From assembly GCF_034140825.1 (NCBI RefSeq), contig NC_089043.1:18980001-19044000 (forward strand): a stretch of DNA of 64,000 bases. The letters are read 5' to 3'. The notes under the pieces are model-generated. The model ran no database searches and had not been told where the DNA came from. It worked only from the letters and a program-made list of their open reading frames with translations. Every line of letters begins with the position of its first letter. Positions within the stretch are counted from its first letter, which is position 1. This document shows, one piece after another, positions 55,096-64,000 of this stretch. Origin of the DNA: Oryza sativa Japonica Group (Eukaryota > Streptophyta > Magnoliopsida > Poales > Poaceae). Made by a program: the position numbers and the translations under genes.

Positions 55096-55946
55096 AGTTT
55101 GGCTTGCTTACTTGCATTTGATCATGCACTACGCTAATTAAGACAAATCAATTTATTAAATAAGTTATCACCTCCATGGGTGCATCACAAGTGTCTAACA
55201 ACTTGGGCTATCTCAATTAGCTAGGCTGCAGCTTTACTGGTACTTGGAGACTTGAAGCAGGGAAGCAGAGATGAGAAGGATATGTAAGGTTCTCTGCATC
55301 CTTTACCTCTCACCCTGCTGTACAATATACACGATAGAGTGATACATTTCTTAGACCCCCTCTTTTCTCTTTGGGTTGCTCGGATGGCCTTCAAATGTCA
55401 ACTTTGTAGCAGCTTCAGTGAGTGCGCTGCATGGGTCTGAGTGTGGTGACTAGGAAGGGAAACGAAGAGTGTACTAAGAAGGCGACAAGTGGATTACACA
55501 ATTTTGTTGACTTAACCAAACTACTTGTGAAGTCTATGCCATCAAGGATTTACAAAACCAACGAAAACTGAACTTCCTGGGCTGGCTCGGGAACACATAC
55601 GGGTCAGTTTCTTACTGAAGTTTTTTAAAAAATCAAACTGAATTTAATTTTTGACAAAATTTGATCGGATTTCACTAGTAAACAACGGTTTTTTTTTTGT
55701 GAAAATCCCAAAACCACCATGGTCCCGTTTTTGTGAACCGTAATACCATCACAAGACTATATTTTTACAGTGACCTAACATAAGGATTAATATAGTCCGA
55801 TCATTACTTTTGATCCGATCCGATCCGTTTTGTATGACTTGTCACAATCATATTGAACTAACACATGACTTTTAGAAAGTAAACGGGGATTGAAACACAT
55901 AATGGTAGACTAAATTCACATTTCATATGTCATGTTATAATAGATA
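55096..55946. other. Intergenic DNA, nothing recognised
   Basis: No repeat ends, RNA gene or supported coding frame. Confidence 0.4.
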
Positions 55947-56046
55947 CTTCCTCCGTTTCACAATGTAAGTCATTCTAGCATTTTTCGCTAGCATCTATAT
56001 GAATGTGTGAAATGCTAGAATGACATACATTGTGAAACGGATGGAG
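55947..56046. mobile_element. Short Stowaway MITE, TCTAGCATT family
   Basis: 100-bp foldback flanked by TA; CTTCCTCCGTTTCACAATG and CATTGTGAAACGGATGGAG ends with CATTCTAGCATTT/AAATGCTAGAATG inside. Confidence 0.9.
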
Positions 56047-58005
56047 TAAGAAAAATAAACAATATTGAGGTGCGGATGAAATTAAAACCACACAAGTATA
56101 TTGTTTTGTTTTCATTAAAGAGTATAAATTGCACATGTGATACAAGAACTTGGTAGGTGGGTACGATCTAGTGTACTAACTTAAAAAATGAGTAGATTGG
56201 TATGTAAACTCGGCAACATTTTGGTTAAAAACATTGTTATGCACCTTTGATTAATCATGTTTCGTTATTTGTATTATAAGCTTAACAAGATTGTTGGCTC
56301 CTGGATTAATTTTGTGTTTTGCAGTGTATTTGTCACCGGAGACAATGATATGTATGATTAGTCTAATAGTTTGGAAACTATGTTAGTTTGCATACACACT
56401 TACTTTTGCTAATCATTATATTTTTCAGTTTCAAATCGATATGCAATTTTATTATACAACCAAGAAAAAAAACAATACATAATACATGTAGATCCTTATC
56501 GAGATAGTCACAACATAATACATGTAGATCCTTATCGAGATAGTCTGAGTGACTGCTTTTTTACATCGCTAGCTTAAAAAGTATATATGGTGTGGAATAT
56601 TGATTTTTTAACAAAAATGTACACATTATCCAAGTTATCGCACCTCTATGCTTTTTTTTTAAGTTCTTGCATTAAATTACATCCACCTCAAGTTTATATA
56701 CGTACCATAGACACAATTTACTACTTATTAAATAAACTTGGTTAGCACTTGAGCACGAGCTTATAGAGTGCACTATCTAATTACAGAACTCGTGGACTAA
56801 TTGCACCAACCATCTAGTAGCGCTAACTAAAACTCTAATAAAGATCCAATCATTCAACACTCTCAGCATTTTAAAAGCACAGATCCACTCCTATAAGAAA
56901 CCACCCCATTGCTCAGCCGAAATTCTCAAATCCACTGCATGCATGTCCTGTCCCCGTTGCAAATATACAAAAGTGACCACCTTTCCAGCACCATATCTCT
57001 CGCCACTCTTGGATACCAACCGTACTTACCAACGCACAATCAAAAGTTCTTTTGTGGACTTGTGAAATTCCCATGGGTTTTTGTTCGTTCCAAGACAGAC
57101 GCCACCACCACTGCCATGCCAAACAAGGAGTTGCAGCCACTGGTTGTTGTGGATGCTTAGCTTGTGCATCCACCACTATGGATGATCCATGCATCTCCCA
57201 ATGGAAATATCTCTCTCAGTTCATGCGTAATGCCGTGCATTATGCATAATTGAGAATAGTTCATCAGAAAGCCGTCCCATTAGTTTTGTTGTGACAATGA
57301 CATGCATATTGTCTGAAATGCAATACAGCTCTGGACTTTGAAATTTTCGTGTATGGCACTTTGTTTTGACATAGAGGCTGGAAATAGCTTTTCTTGTTCA
57401 GGACTTGTTGCTACATTGAATTTCACCGCAAAAATATTAACAACGTGATGGAGTAATTAAGGATTTTAATTTTTTCTTTGTTTAGACCAAGTCGGTGGAT
57501 TTTGATAAATATATCTAGTTATATTAATGTGTAAAATGAAATTAAGATGGTGACAATTTTTCCTTCAAATTAAGCAAACACCTCTGAAAACACAAGATAC
57601 CCATGAAGTAGCTACTTACATATGACTTACTAATTAGTCTTCTTTTAATAGAAACTACACCATCTCTCACTCTCTCCTCATTCAACAAATGGCATGCCAT
57701 GACCAAATACAGCAATATGAGATATGGACTAATAGAAGCACTTCATCAACTAGTGGACGGGGAAGAAAGGCAGAGAAAGGTTGGGCTAGTGCCAAATTCC
57801 ACTGATTAGACTTTGTGAATCTCCACCTTGCCTTTTTGACTTTGGCTCCTAAATGAATGATCTAGGTTGCATGACATGTGCAATAAAAAGGGGTTGAGGG
57901 CATGACCAAGAAGTAGTGCAAGGGCACATGAAGCCAGCAGAGATTCCATTCCATTGAGAACTTGAGATAGTGCTGCTCAACAGCCTTCTATAGTGCATGC
58001 ATACA
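56047..58005. other. Upstream region of the second peptide gene
   Basis: A 36-bp unit (CATAATACATGTAGATCC TTATCGAGATAGTC plus linker) is repeated in tandem at about 56478 and 56514. Otherwise AT-rich; frames at 56909-57249 have no support. Confidence 0.4.
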
Positions 58006-58993
58006 ATGGGGAAATCACCAGCACTACCACTCTACTATCTTCTTATCACCTTGTTGGCATTCTACTTCTTGATTGTTCCTTCCAATGCTATACCTCTCTC
58101 AAGTGAGTTCAGAATCACACTCATTGCCTTCCTTGATTCCTTGATCCATTTGGTTTTGTTGTTCTAGCATGTAAGATCAACCTGTTCATTCACATCCCTT
58201 TTGATTGCAGGAGTGCAAAGGCTGCACTTGCAAGAGTCCAGTGAGATGCCATTAGTCAGAGGCAGCACAGCAAAGCCAAAGGTATTTTAAATAATATAAT
58301 ATTATCTTCTCATTCTTAAGGACACATTGTTTCCATCCTTTTATCTTAATTTCCCTGGGTTTTTTATATGCATGCATATATAAGAGCTCATGAGAGGAAT
58401 CCTATAAACCGACGCAGAGCATCTTGCATAATTCAAAATTTTCTTAGATGTTTGTTACACGTTTTTCGTACATCAAAATTTGTTCTCCAGTGAAGAAAAG
58501 GATTAGTGGTTCATAACCTGTTGCTAGTGCAAGAATTGTGTATAGGAATAGTTTTTCAAAGATTCCCATGTTAAAAAGGTGGATAGTTAGCATGATTGAT
58601 ATCCCCAAGATATGTACTGTTGAATTAGAGATGCATCAATTTGCGTCGAAGGACCTAGGTACACAAGTACTCAATCTACAACCTTATCACTTTCCTAGAT
58701 ATCGTTGTTATGGCCCAACCCATAGCCAACTTGAGAGAACCACTCCGTATTGAGTTATATATCAAGAGAGATGGTGGATTCATATCACATGGAAGTCAGA
58801 AAAACACTTACTTTACTATACACAGCATAGAATTGTTCGTTTTCATCAATGATATCTCTTTCAGATGGAAATGGAGAGACCAGTTGTTGCCCTAGAGGAG
58901 GACGCCATGATCAATGCGAGGATGGCTTTGGAGACACAGGACTATGCACCCTCAGGCCCAAACAACCACCACAAGCCACCGGGTTGGAGCTGA
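58006..58993 (+). CDS. Secreted PSY-like small peptide precursor
   Basis: Three exons: 58006-58102, 58211-58281, 58865-58993; 98 residues. Residues 1-28 are a signal peptide (MGKSPALPLYYLLITLLAFY, then FLIVPSNA). The middle is hydrophilic and variable. The C-terminus ends ALETQDYAPSGPNNHHKPPG followed by WS, a single conserved-looking peptide: Asp82-Tyr83 is a tyrosine-sulfation site, Asn, His and Pro at motif positions 8, 11 and 13 fit the PSY pattern (DY.....N..H.P), and the PSGPN..H core also resembles a CLE dodecapeptide. The gene layout (signal peptide, short spacer, terminal peptide) is typical of secreted hormone precursors. Phases join exactly and acceptors are TTGCAG and TTTCAG. PSY family is preferred because of the DY; a CLE/RGF-like assignment cannot be excluded. 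Confidence 0.75.
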
Positions 58994-60271
58994 GCAGCTA
59001 GCTAGCTAGCTAGGATTCATATATATCACCTATATCAAAGTGTGTGCTTATATCTTACTCATGCAGTCTCATGTGCATGTGCCCTTCCCTTCATGACGAT
59101 TTTGCAAAACCTCTTGATTGGTAGTCTGAGTCTTGTGACATAGCTTATGTATGAGATGTGGCTGTGAGTCAGCACAGGTGGCAACGATCACGTGTAACAA
59201 AAGGTGAATTATATTGCCAAGGCCTCGTATTTATTTGAGTTAGTTTGGGTATGTGAACTCTAGCTTAACTAGTCATATATATACTTCTTCCAAAGAGACT
59301 GAATATAGGATCAACTGTTCTTTCATCTGAGTAGTGTTGGGGGATCAGAGGCTCATTCTTATCCTTTCTTTCTCTCTCCTCGTTTGAACAGTGCAAGAGA
59401 GCTCTCCAATTCTTTCTCTGTCTCCGATGACCGTGGGTCGCTAGGGAGGGGATGGGGGAGGGGGGAGGGTCCAGGGAGCGGTTGGGCTTGTCCCAGTGTC
59501 GGGTTTTTTCCGTAGTTTGTGTAGTTCAATGGAGGAAGTTGTGTCGTCCTTCTTCGTCCTGGAGGTGCTTAGCCATGGATGGAGTTGTTGAAACTTATTC
59601 CTGTACTCTCTATTCCAACGGTACTCATTGGGTAAGTACTAGACGCCCTACTCTTCGGTGTCTGCGGCTTCAAGTTCACCAGATTTGCATGCAAAGAGGT
59701 TATGTCGGCCGTCCAACTTTTCTCTGGTGACCAACACAGAAGAACGGTGTTCTTTCCTTGGTATTCGGTTTTTCGTCTTCTGGGGGCAGCTGTGGTTTTC
59801 TTGTTTGGCCAAGGTAGCTTCAACCTCCACTGCGGAGGCCCCGACTGGGTTTGCTCCTCGGCTCTCTCCTTTGCAGCTCGCCATGGAATCATCCTCCCCA
59901 TCGACGTCGGCACAAGATGGCTCGCCGTTCCTGTGGAAAAAGTAGGATCCGATTGCTTTTTAAGTTTTTTAAGTCCTCTTTTACATATTTTGTGTTATAA
60001 GGTTAATTTGCCCATTTCTTAGGGTCTTTTCTACAATCTGGAAGTTATATGTGTCGACTTCCTCTCTCATGTACGTTGTGTACCTTTACTTTAAAGAAAG
60101 TACATAAGTTTTTTTTGAAAAAAAAACATTGTTCATTCATCTTAATTAGACATCATACTGGAAATGATATTTTATTTGTATTATTAGTAGCGCATTTTAC
60201 CTATACTGAGTACATATTTTTAATAGCATACTTTTTTATCATAAATTCATAAATATAACCTTAAATTACTA
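58994..60271. other. 3' flank and unassigned GC-moderate segment
   Basis: The first 300 bp are probably 3' untranslated region. From about 59340 to 60010 the sequence is less AT-rich, begins with a T/C-rich leader and ends in T/A-runs near 60105, which looks like a processed transcript or LINE-derived piece, but no domain is readable in any frame. Confidence 0.3.
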
Positions 60272-60508
60272 CTCCCTTTTCCCATTTTAAGTGCAGACAT
60301 GATTTTCCGTGCACAACTTTGACAGTCTGTTTTATTTGAAATTTTTTTGAAAAAATTTAAAAACATAAGTTACGTATAAAGTAATATTCGTGTTTTATCA
60401 TCTCATAATAATAATAATAATACTAATTCTAAAAAAATTTTAAATAATACGGACGGTCAAAGTTAGACGCGGAAACTTATGGTTGCACTTAAAATGGGAC
60501 GGAGAGAG
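60272..60508. mobile_element. Stowaway MITE
   Basis: TA-flanked; ends CTCCCTTTTCCCATTTTAAG and CTTAAAATGGGACGGAGAGAG; complementary arms around CTTTGACAGTCTGTT/ACGGTCAAAGTTAG. Confidence 0.8.
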
Positions 60509-60584
60509 TACTCAATAATGAATGAAAGGGTTAATTTTGGTAGATCCAAATACAATTTGGAGTCTCCCTTTTGCTATTGTTACT

Positions 60585-60800
60585 ACTAGAAAAGCAATTT
60601 TCGCAGGCGGCCAAAATTGCTCTTTGCAGGTGGTCACACACGCCGCTTGTAAGCAAAGGCATGCGAAAATATTATATCTTCACAGGAGGATGGCCGCTCA
60701 CCTAGAAAAAGCTATTTTTGCAAACGGATAGATGAAGACGGCCGCATGTGGAAATAGGTTTTTCATAAGCGGTGTCCTTATGTCACCCGGCTAAAAAATA
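60585..60800. mobile_element. CACTA-like end with subterminal repeats
   Basis: CTACTAGAAAAGCAATTTTC resembles a degraded CACTAGAAAA terminus, followed by repeated TTTTCGCAGGCGGCC, CACGCCGCTTG and GACGGCCGCATGTGG units. Only this end is seen. Confidence 0.45.
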
Positions 60801-61244
60801 TTTTTTTTTCAAAAGAAAAAGAAAATTAACCGCATAAAAGCCGTTCCACCGACATAAATAGAATGGTTTAGAAATGATTTTTTTTCCTCGGATTCATCAA
60901 CAACAGCACTAGCATGCATGCATCAACAGCAAACAAAACACGGACAGCAATAGCTAGCATCATACTCCCTCTGTTTCAAAAAATCTAACCTAGCACTTGG
61001 ATGGAACACAATTAATACAACGGATTTGAACTAGATTGGATTCTTTTGAGTCGAGTAATCATCAACAATTCAACAGCAGTATAAAGGCATTCATGCAACA
61101 ACATCCTCAGATCTGGTTCGTATGGGCTCACCGGCCGGCGAGCACGCTGGCAGCAGCTAGCTCGCACCACTCCGCAACAGCATCCGCAGCTGGACGCTTT
61201 TGGCTACAGCGTCCACCTTATATTTTACGAAATCTTAGCAACTA
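60801..61244. other. Intergenic DNA, nothing recognised
   Basis: No gene, RNA or repeat ends were recognised in this stretch. Confidence 0.3.
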
Positions 61245-61327
61245 CTCCCTCCATTTCACAATGTAAGTCATTCTAGCATTTCTCATATTCATATTGATGT
61301 TAATGAATCCAGATTAAACGGAGAAAG
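61245..61327. mobile_element. Truncated Stowaway MITE, TCTAGCATT family
   Basis: CTCCCTCCATTTCACAATG start and AACGGAGAAAG end, TA on both sides; most of the right arm is missing (83 bp). Confidence 0.7.
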
Positions 61328-61487
61328 TACAAGTAATTACCACTTATTCAGTTTCAGGATTATTAATTATTGAGAATAGAAAAATAGGGCCCATGTTCAT
61401 CACCTAACGTGACAAAAAAAATGCAGAAAAAGTACGCTGAAGGTCACTCAACTTATCATCGAGTTACAAAATCATCTTTGAACCGTA

Positions 61488-62655
61488 CATTGGTGGAGAA
61501 ATGCTTTTTAGTCCCGGTTCGTAACCCCCCTGTAGTCCCGGTTTTTCAACCGGGACTAAGAATCCGGGACTAAAGATCGCTATCTTTAGTCCCGGTTCAA
61601 ATAACCGGGACTAAAAATCAATCTTTAGTCCCGGTTGGTGTTACCAACCGGGACTAAAGATGGGAGCATCTTTAGTCCCGGTTGATAACACCAACCGGGA
61701 CTAAAGATATTTTTTCTTTTTTTTTCTGCTTTTAATATTGAATATTGATTTCACACCATCCCCTCCCATATCCAAATCATCACATATTACAGAACATCTC
61801 CAAATCCTCAAACAAATCATCTCCAAATACATTACAAACTCTTAAAAAAATTACATCACAGGGTTCTAAAAAATTCATCACAGATTCACATCTCACACAA
61901 AAATACATCACAGATTCACATCTCAAAAAAAAAAGAAAAAAAATCTGGCCGGCGGCCACTGCCGCCTCCCCTCCTCCCCTCTGCGCCGGCCGGCCAGCGC
62001 CGCGCCGGTTGCCGCCGAGCGGCCGCCCACCGCAGCCGCCGCCTCCGCGCGGCCTCCCGCGCCGCCGCGCCGGCCGCCCACCGCCGCCGCCGCGCGGCCC
62101 CCCGCGCTGCCGCGCCGGCCGCCATGCAGGCCGCCTCCGCGCCGTCCCCTGCGTCGCCGCCTCCACGCCGGCCGCCTGCACTGTGGTGAAGGAAAAAAGG
62201 AAGGAGAGGAGGGGAGTTAGAGATAAGGAAAGAGATAAGAAGTTAGAGAGGAAAAAAAGAGATAGAGGGAGGAGTTTGTTGTGTGGACGGGAAAAGAGGA
62301 TCGGTACTATGGATTATATAGTGTGTTTTGATTTTTATTCCCGGTTAGTAACACCAACCGGGACTAAAAATAGGTTTTTAGTCCCGGTTGGTGTTACTAA
62401 CCGGGACTAAAGATCATAGGGCCCTGACACAGCCTGACATGGAATCAACCGGGACTAAAAATCATCTTTAGTCCCGGTTAGAGTTACCAACCGGGACTAA
62501 AGATGATTTTTAGTCCCGGTTGGTAACAACAACCGGGACTAAAGATCTTCCTCTTATTAACCGGGACTAAAAATCATTTTTAGTCCCGGTTTTTAATGGA
62601 ACCGGGACTATTATGGATATGGGTCGACCGACCAAAGATGGTTTCTCTACCAGTG
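61488..62655. mobile_element. Non-autonomous CACTA-type element (CACTG ends)
   Basis: 1,168 bp flanked by GTA on both sides (61485-61487 and 62656-62658). Right end, complemented, reads CACTGGTAGAGAAACCATC; left end CATTGGTGGAGAAATGC is a mutated copy. Both arms hold many alternating AGTCCCGGTT and AACCGGGACTAAA subterminal repeats, which are also able to pair into hairpins. The middle (61950-62180) is extremely GC-rich and proline-codon-like; the frame through it (61745-62410) has no recognisable domain. Confidence 0.9.
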
Positions 62656-63042
62656 GTAAAATCGGATATGACGTATCCCCCAATTTACAAAACCAGTGCA
62701 AATTATATCCCTCGGTGGTTTTGACCCCGGTTTTGTCAGATGTGGTAGCTGACTCAGCGTGGAACCCACGTGGGCCCCACACGTCAGCCTGTTCTTCCCC
62801 TCCCATCTCTACCTCTCTTCCTCTCACCTCTCTTCTCCACGAGCGGCGGCGGGTGAGCAGCTGCATGGGTGGTGGCCGGTGGGGGAGCAGCTGGGCGCGG
62901 CAGAGCAGCGCGTGGGCAGGCGCAGGCGGCGGGGGGAGCAGCTGGGCGCGACCGGCGGGCGGCGGATCAGCGCGCGGGAAGGTGGTGGCCATCCCTTCCT
63001 CTCTTCCCCATCGTCTCCTCCGCCTAGTTGACCCACCAAACA

Positions 63043-63435
63043 CATCGCCTATAGTTTGGTTGGAGGGAGTTTTTAGGAGGGATTGGGAGTTTAGAGGGAT
63101 GAGGCTATTAAGTGTTTTGTTTGGTTGGGAGACATGGGAATTTTGGTGGGATGGGGATGGGGATGGGGAATTGAGGAAGGAACTCCCTCCTTTTCAATAC
63201 GTGGGTAGGAGCAGGTAATTGGGAGGGAATTCCTCCTTTACTTAATCTAAGCAAATCTCAGTCATCCATTTTTATTAATGATCTAATCTCCAACTAAACT
63301 CCCTATCAATTTCCATAACCTCTACCAAACAAGATATTGGGATTAAAAATCAAATTCCCATCTTAATCTCATTATCAATTCTCTCGTGTAAACTCTCAAT
63401 CCCCTTCCCTCGAGTTACCAAACAAGCTTTGAAGG
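63043..63435. mobile_element. Probable MITE nested in the Mutator-like element
   Basis: Runs from CACCAAACACATCGCC to GAGTTACCAAACAAGC, with loosely complementary halves (GAGGGAGTTTTTAGGAGGGA; ACTCCCTATCAATTTCC). Resembles a rice MITE with GTTTGGT/ACCAAAC ends; exact boundaries uncertain. Confidence 0.45.
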
Positions 63436-64000
63436 GCCTTCAATTCCACCCCGCTCGCCGCCACAATCCCCGTCCGCTGGAGGAGAGTGAGCAGTGTCCA
63501 CACCACACCCTCCGCCGAGTCCACCCATTGAGACCGCTGCCGTGCCCGTCGAGGGCTGGTGGCTGGAGGAGCTTGCCGAGGAAGTCATGGGCTTGAAGGG
63601 AACGAGAGGAAGAGAGAGAGAGAGGAGCCCCTGCCGCCATCGCTTGAGGAGACCCGCGCTCGACCTCCTCCCAGGTTCTACCCTTCTAGTCATCGTCGTT
63701 TGTGGCCTCATGGGGACCGCCATAGCCAAGGAGGCCATGGCGCGGCCATCCCCATCGATCGACGTCCTCCGCCTGATGAGCACCCGCTACCCCGTGGCCC
63801 AACTCCTCTCCCGTCGGCCGTTGCTCGCGCCCGCCGCACTGGCCTGCCGCGCGCCCGCGCCTAGCTCCTCTTCGCCGGGCGCTGCCCGTGGAGAGGGAAG
63901 GAGAGAGGAAGAGAGGTGGAGAGGGGAGGGGAAGAAGAGGCTGACACGTGGGTCCCACGCTGATTCAGCTACCACATCGGATAAAACCGAAGTTAAACTG

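Larger units (their letters stand above)
61430..64000. mobile_element. Mutator-like element, right end outside window
   Basis: 62710-62790 (GGTTTTGTCAGATGTGGTAG, GACTCAGCGTGGAACCCACG) is inverted at 63940-63990 (complement reads GGTTTTATCCGATGTGGTAG, GAATCAGCGTGGGACCCACG), so the two are terminal or subterminal inverted repeats of one element. The left repeat is split by the CACTA-type insertion at 61488-62655 and continues left to about 61430. The right repeat runs off the window. The GC-rich core (62830-63030 and 63430-63900) may be captured host sequence but no gene could be identified. Confidence 0.6.

Noticed and set aside
61490-61720. Short perfect hairpins that could be called microRNA precursors
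   Set aside because: They are CACTA subterminal repeats in tandem, not a unique stem-loop.
61745-62410. 221-codon frame
   Set aside because: Inside the non-autonomous CACTA-type element; proline/arginine low complexity.
1-64000. CRISPR arrays, bacterial operons, attachment sites or replication origins
   Set aside because: Spliced genes, pol III tRNA structure and plant transposons show nuclear plant DNA; the repeat arrays lack regular spacers.

Overview
The window is plant nuclear DNA, almost certainly a rice (Oryza) chromosome arm. The evidence is spliced genes with grass-like GC-rich, alanine-rich first exons, very dense MITEs (Stowaway elements at TA, Tourist-like elements at TAA/TTA, Mutator-like elements with 9-bp target duplications), a solo LTR, CACTA elements with 'AGTCCCGGTT' subterminal repeats, and plant-type proteins such as NAC, E-class PPR, SKP1 and rubisco/aldolase lysine methyltransferase. 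It is not a bacterial operon landscape; most long open frames without splice sites are chance ORFs in GC-rich or transposon DNA.

Layout. 0.7-2.8 kb (+): a six-exon multi-pass membrane protein with a CREST-like S/H/D/HxxxH residue set and two GC-AG introns. 3.4-5.1 kb (-): an intronless PLS/E-class PPR protein. 5.6-7.8 kb (-): chloroplast SET-domain LSMT in six exons, one of 29 nt. 9.1-11.1 kb (-): a Par14-type parvulin in four exons. 11.2-15.9 kb: intergenic repeats. 15.9-17.0 kb (-): NAC factor. 17.94-18.01 kb (-): tRNA-Ile(AAU) with a changed B box. About 18.5 kb (-): a possible 41-aa gene with a good TATA box. 18.7-23.1 kb: MITEs and an hAT-like element. 23.3-24.1 kb (-): a non-coding snoRNA gene carrying two clear C/D-box snoRNAs and a third candidate behind a TATA box, telo-box and Site II element. 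26.1-26.6 kb (-): SKP1-like gene. 28.0-30.8 kb (-): ten-exon O-fucosyltransferase-family gene. 31.05-31.78 kb: solo LTR. 33.6-34.1 kb (-): calmodulin-like gene with an in-frame stop before both EF-hands. 34.7-38.2 kb: locally duplicated non-coding DNA. 38.9-47.5 kb: minisatellites, MITEs and hAT pieces. 47.8-48.1 kb (-): small secreted PSY-like peptide precursor. 48.4-55 kb: transposon-rich, including two Mutator-like elements that carry pieces of host genes (SAM decarboxylase; dicarboxylate translocator plus a probable CCCH-finger gene). 58.0-59.0 kb (+): a second small secreted PSY-like precursor. 60.6-64 kb: CACTA remnants and a complete 1.17-kb CACTA-type element inserted in a larger Mutator-like element that runs off the window.

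The genes are independent plant loci rather than a pathway. Two themes recur: ribosome biogenesis (the snoRNA gene and the Par14 gene share telo-box/Site II promoter elements) and secreted tyrosine-sulfated peptide signalling (two precursors about 10 kb apart). All exon structures were assembled by eye from splice sites, reading phase and protein similarity; no alignment or database search was run.
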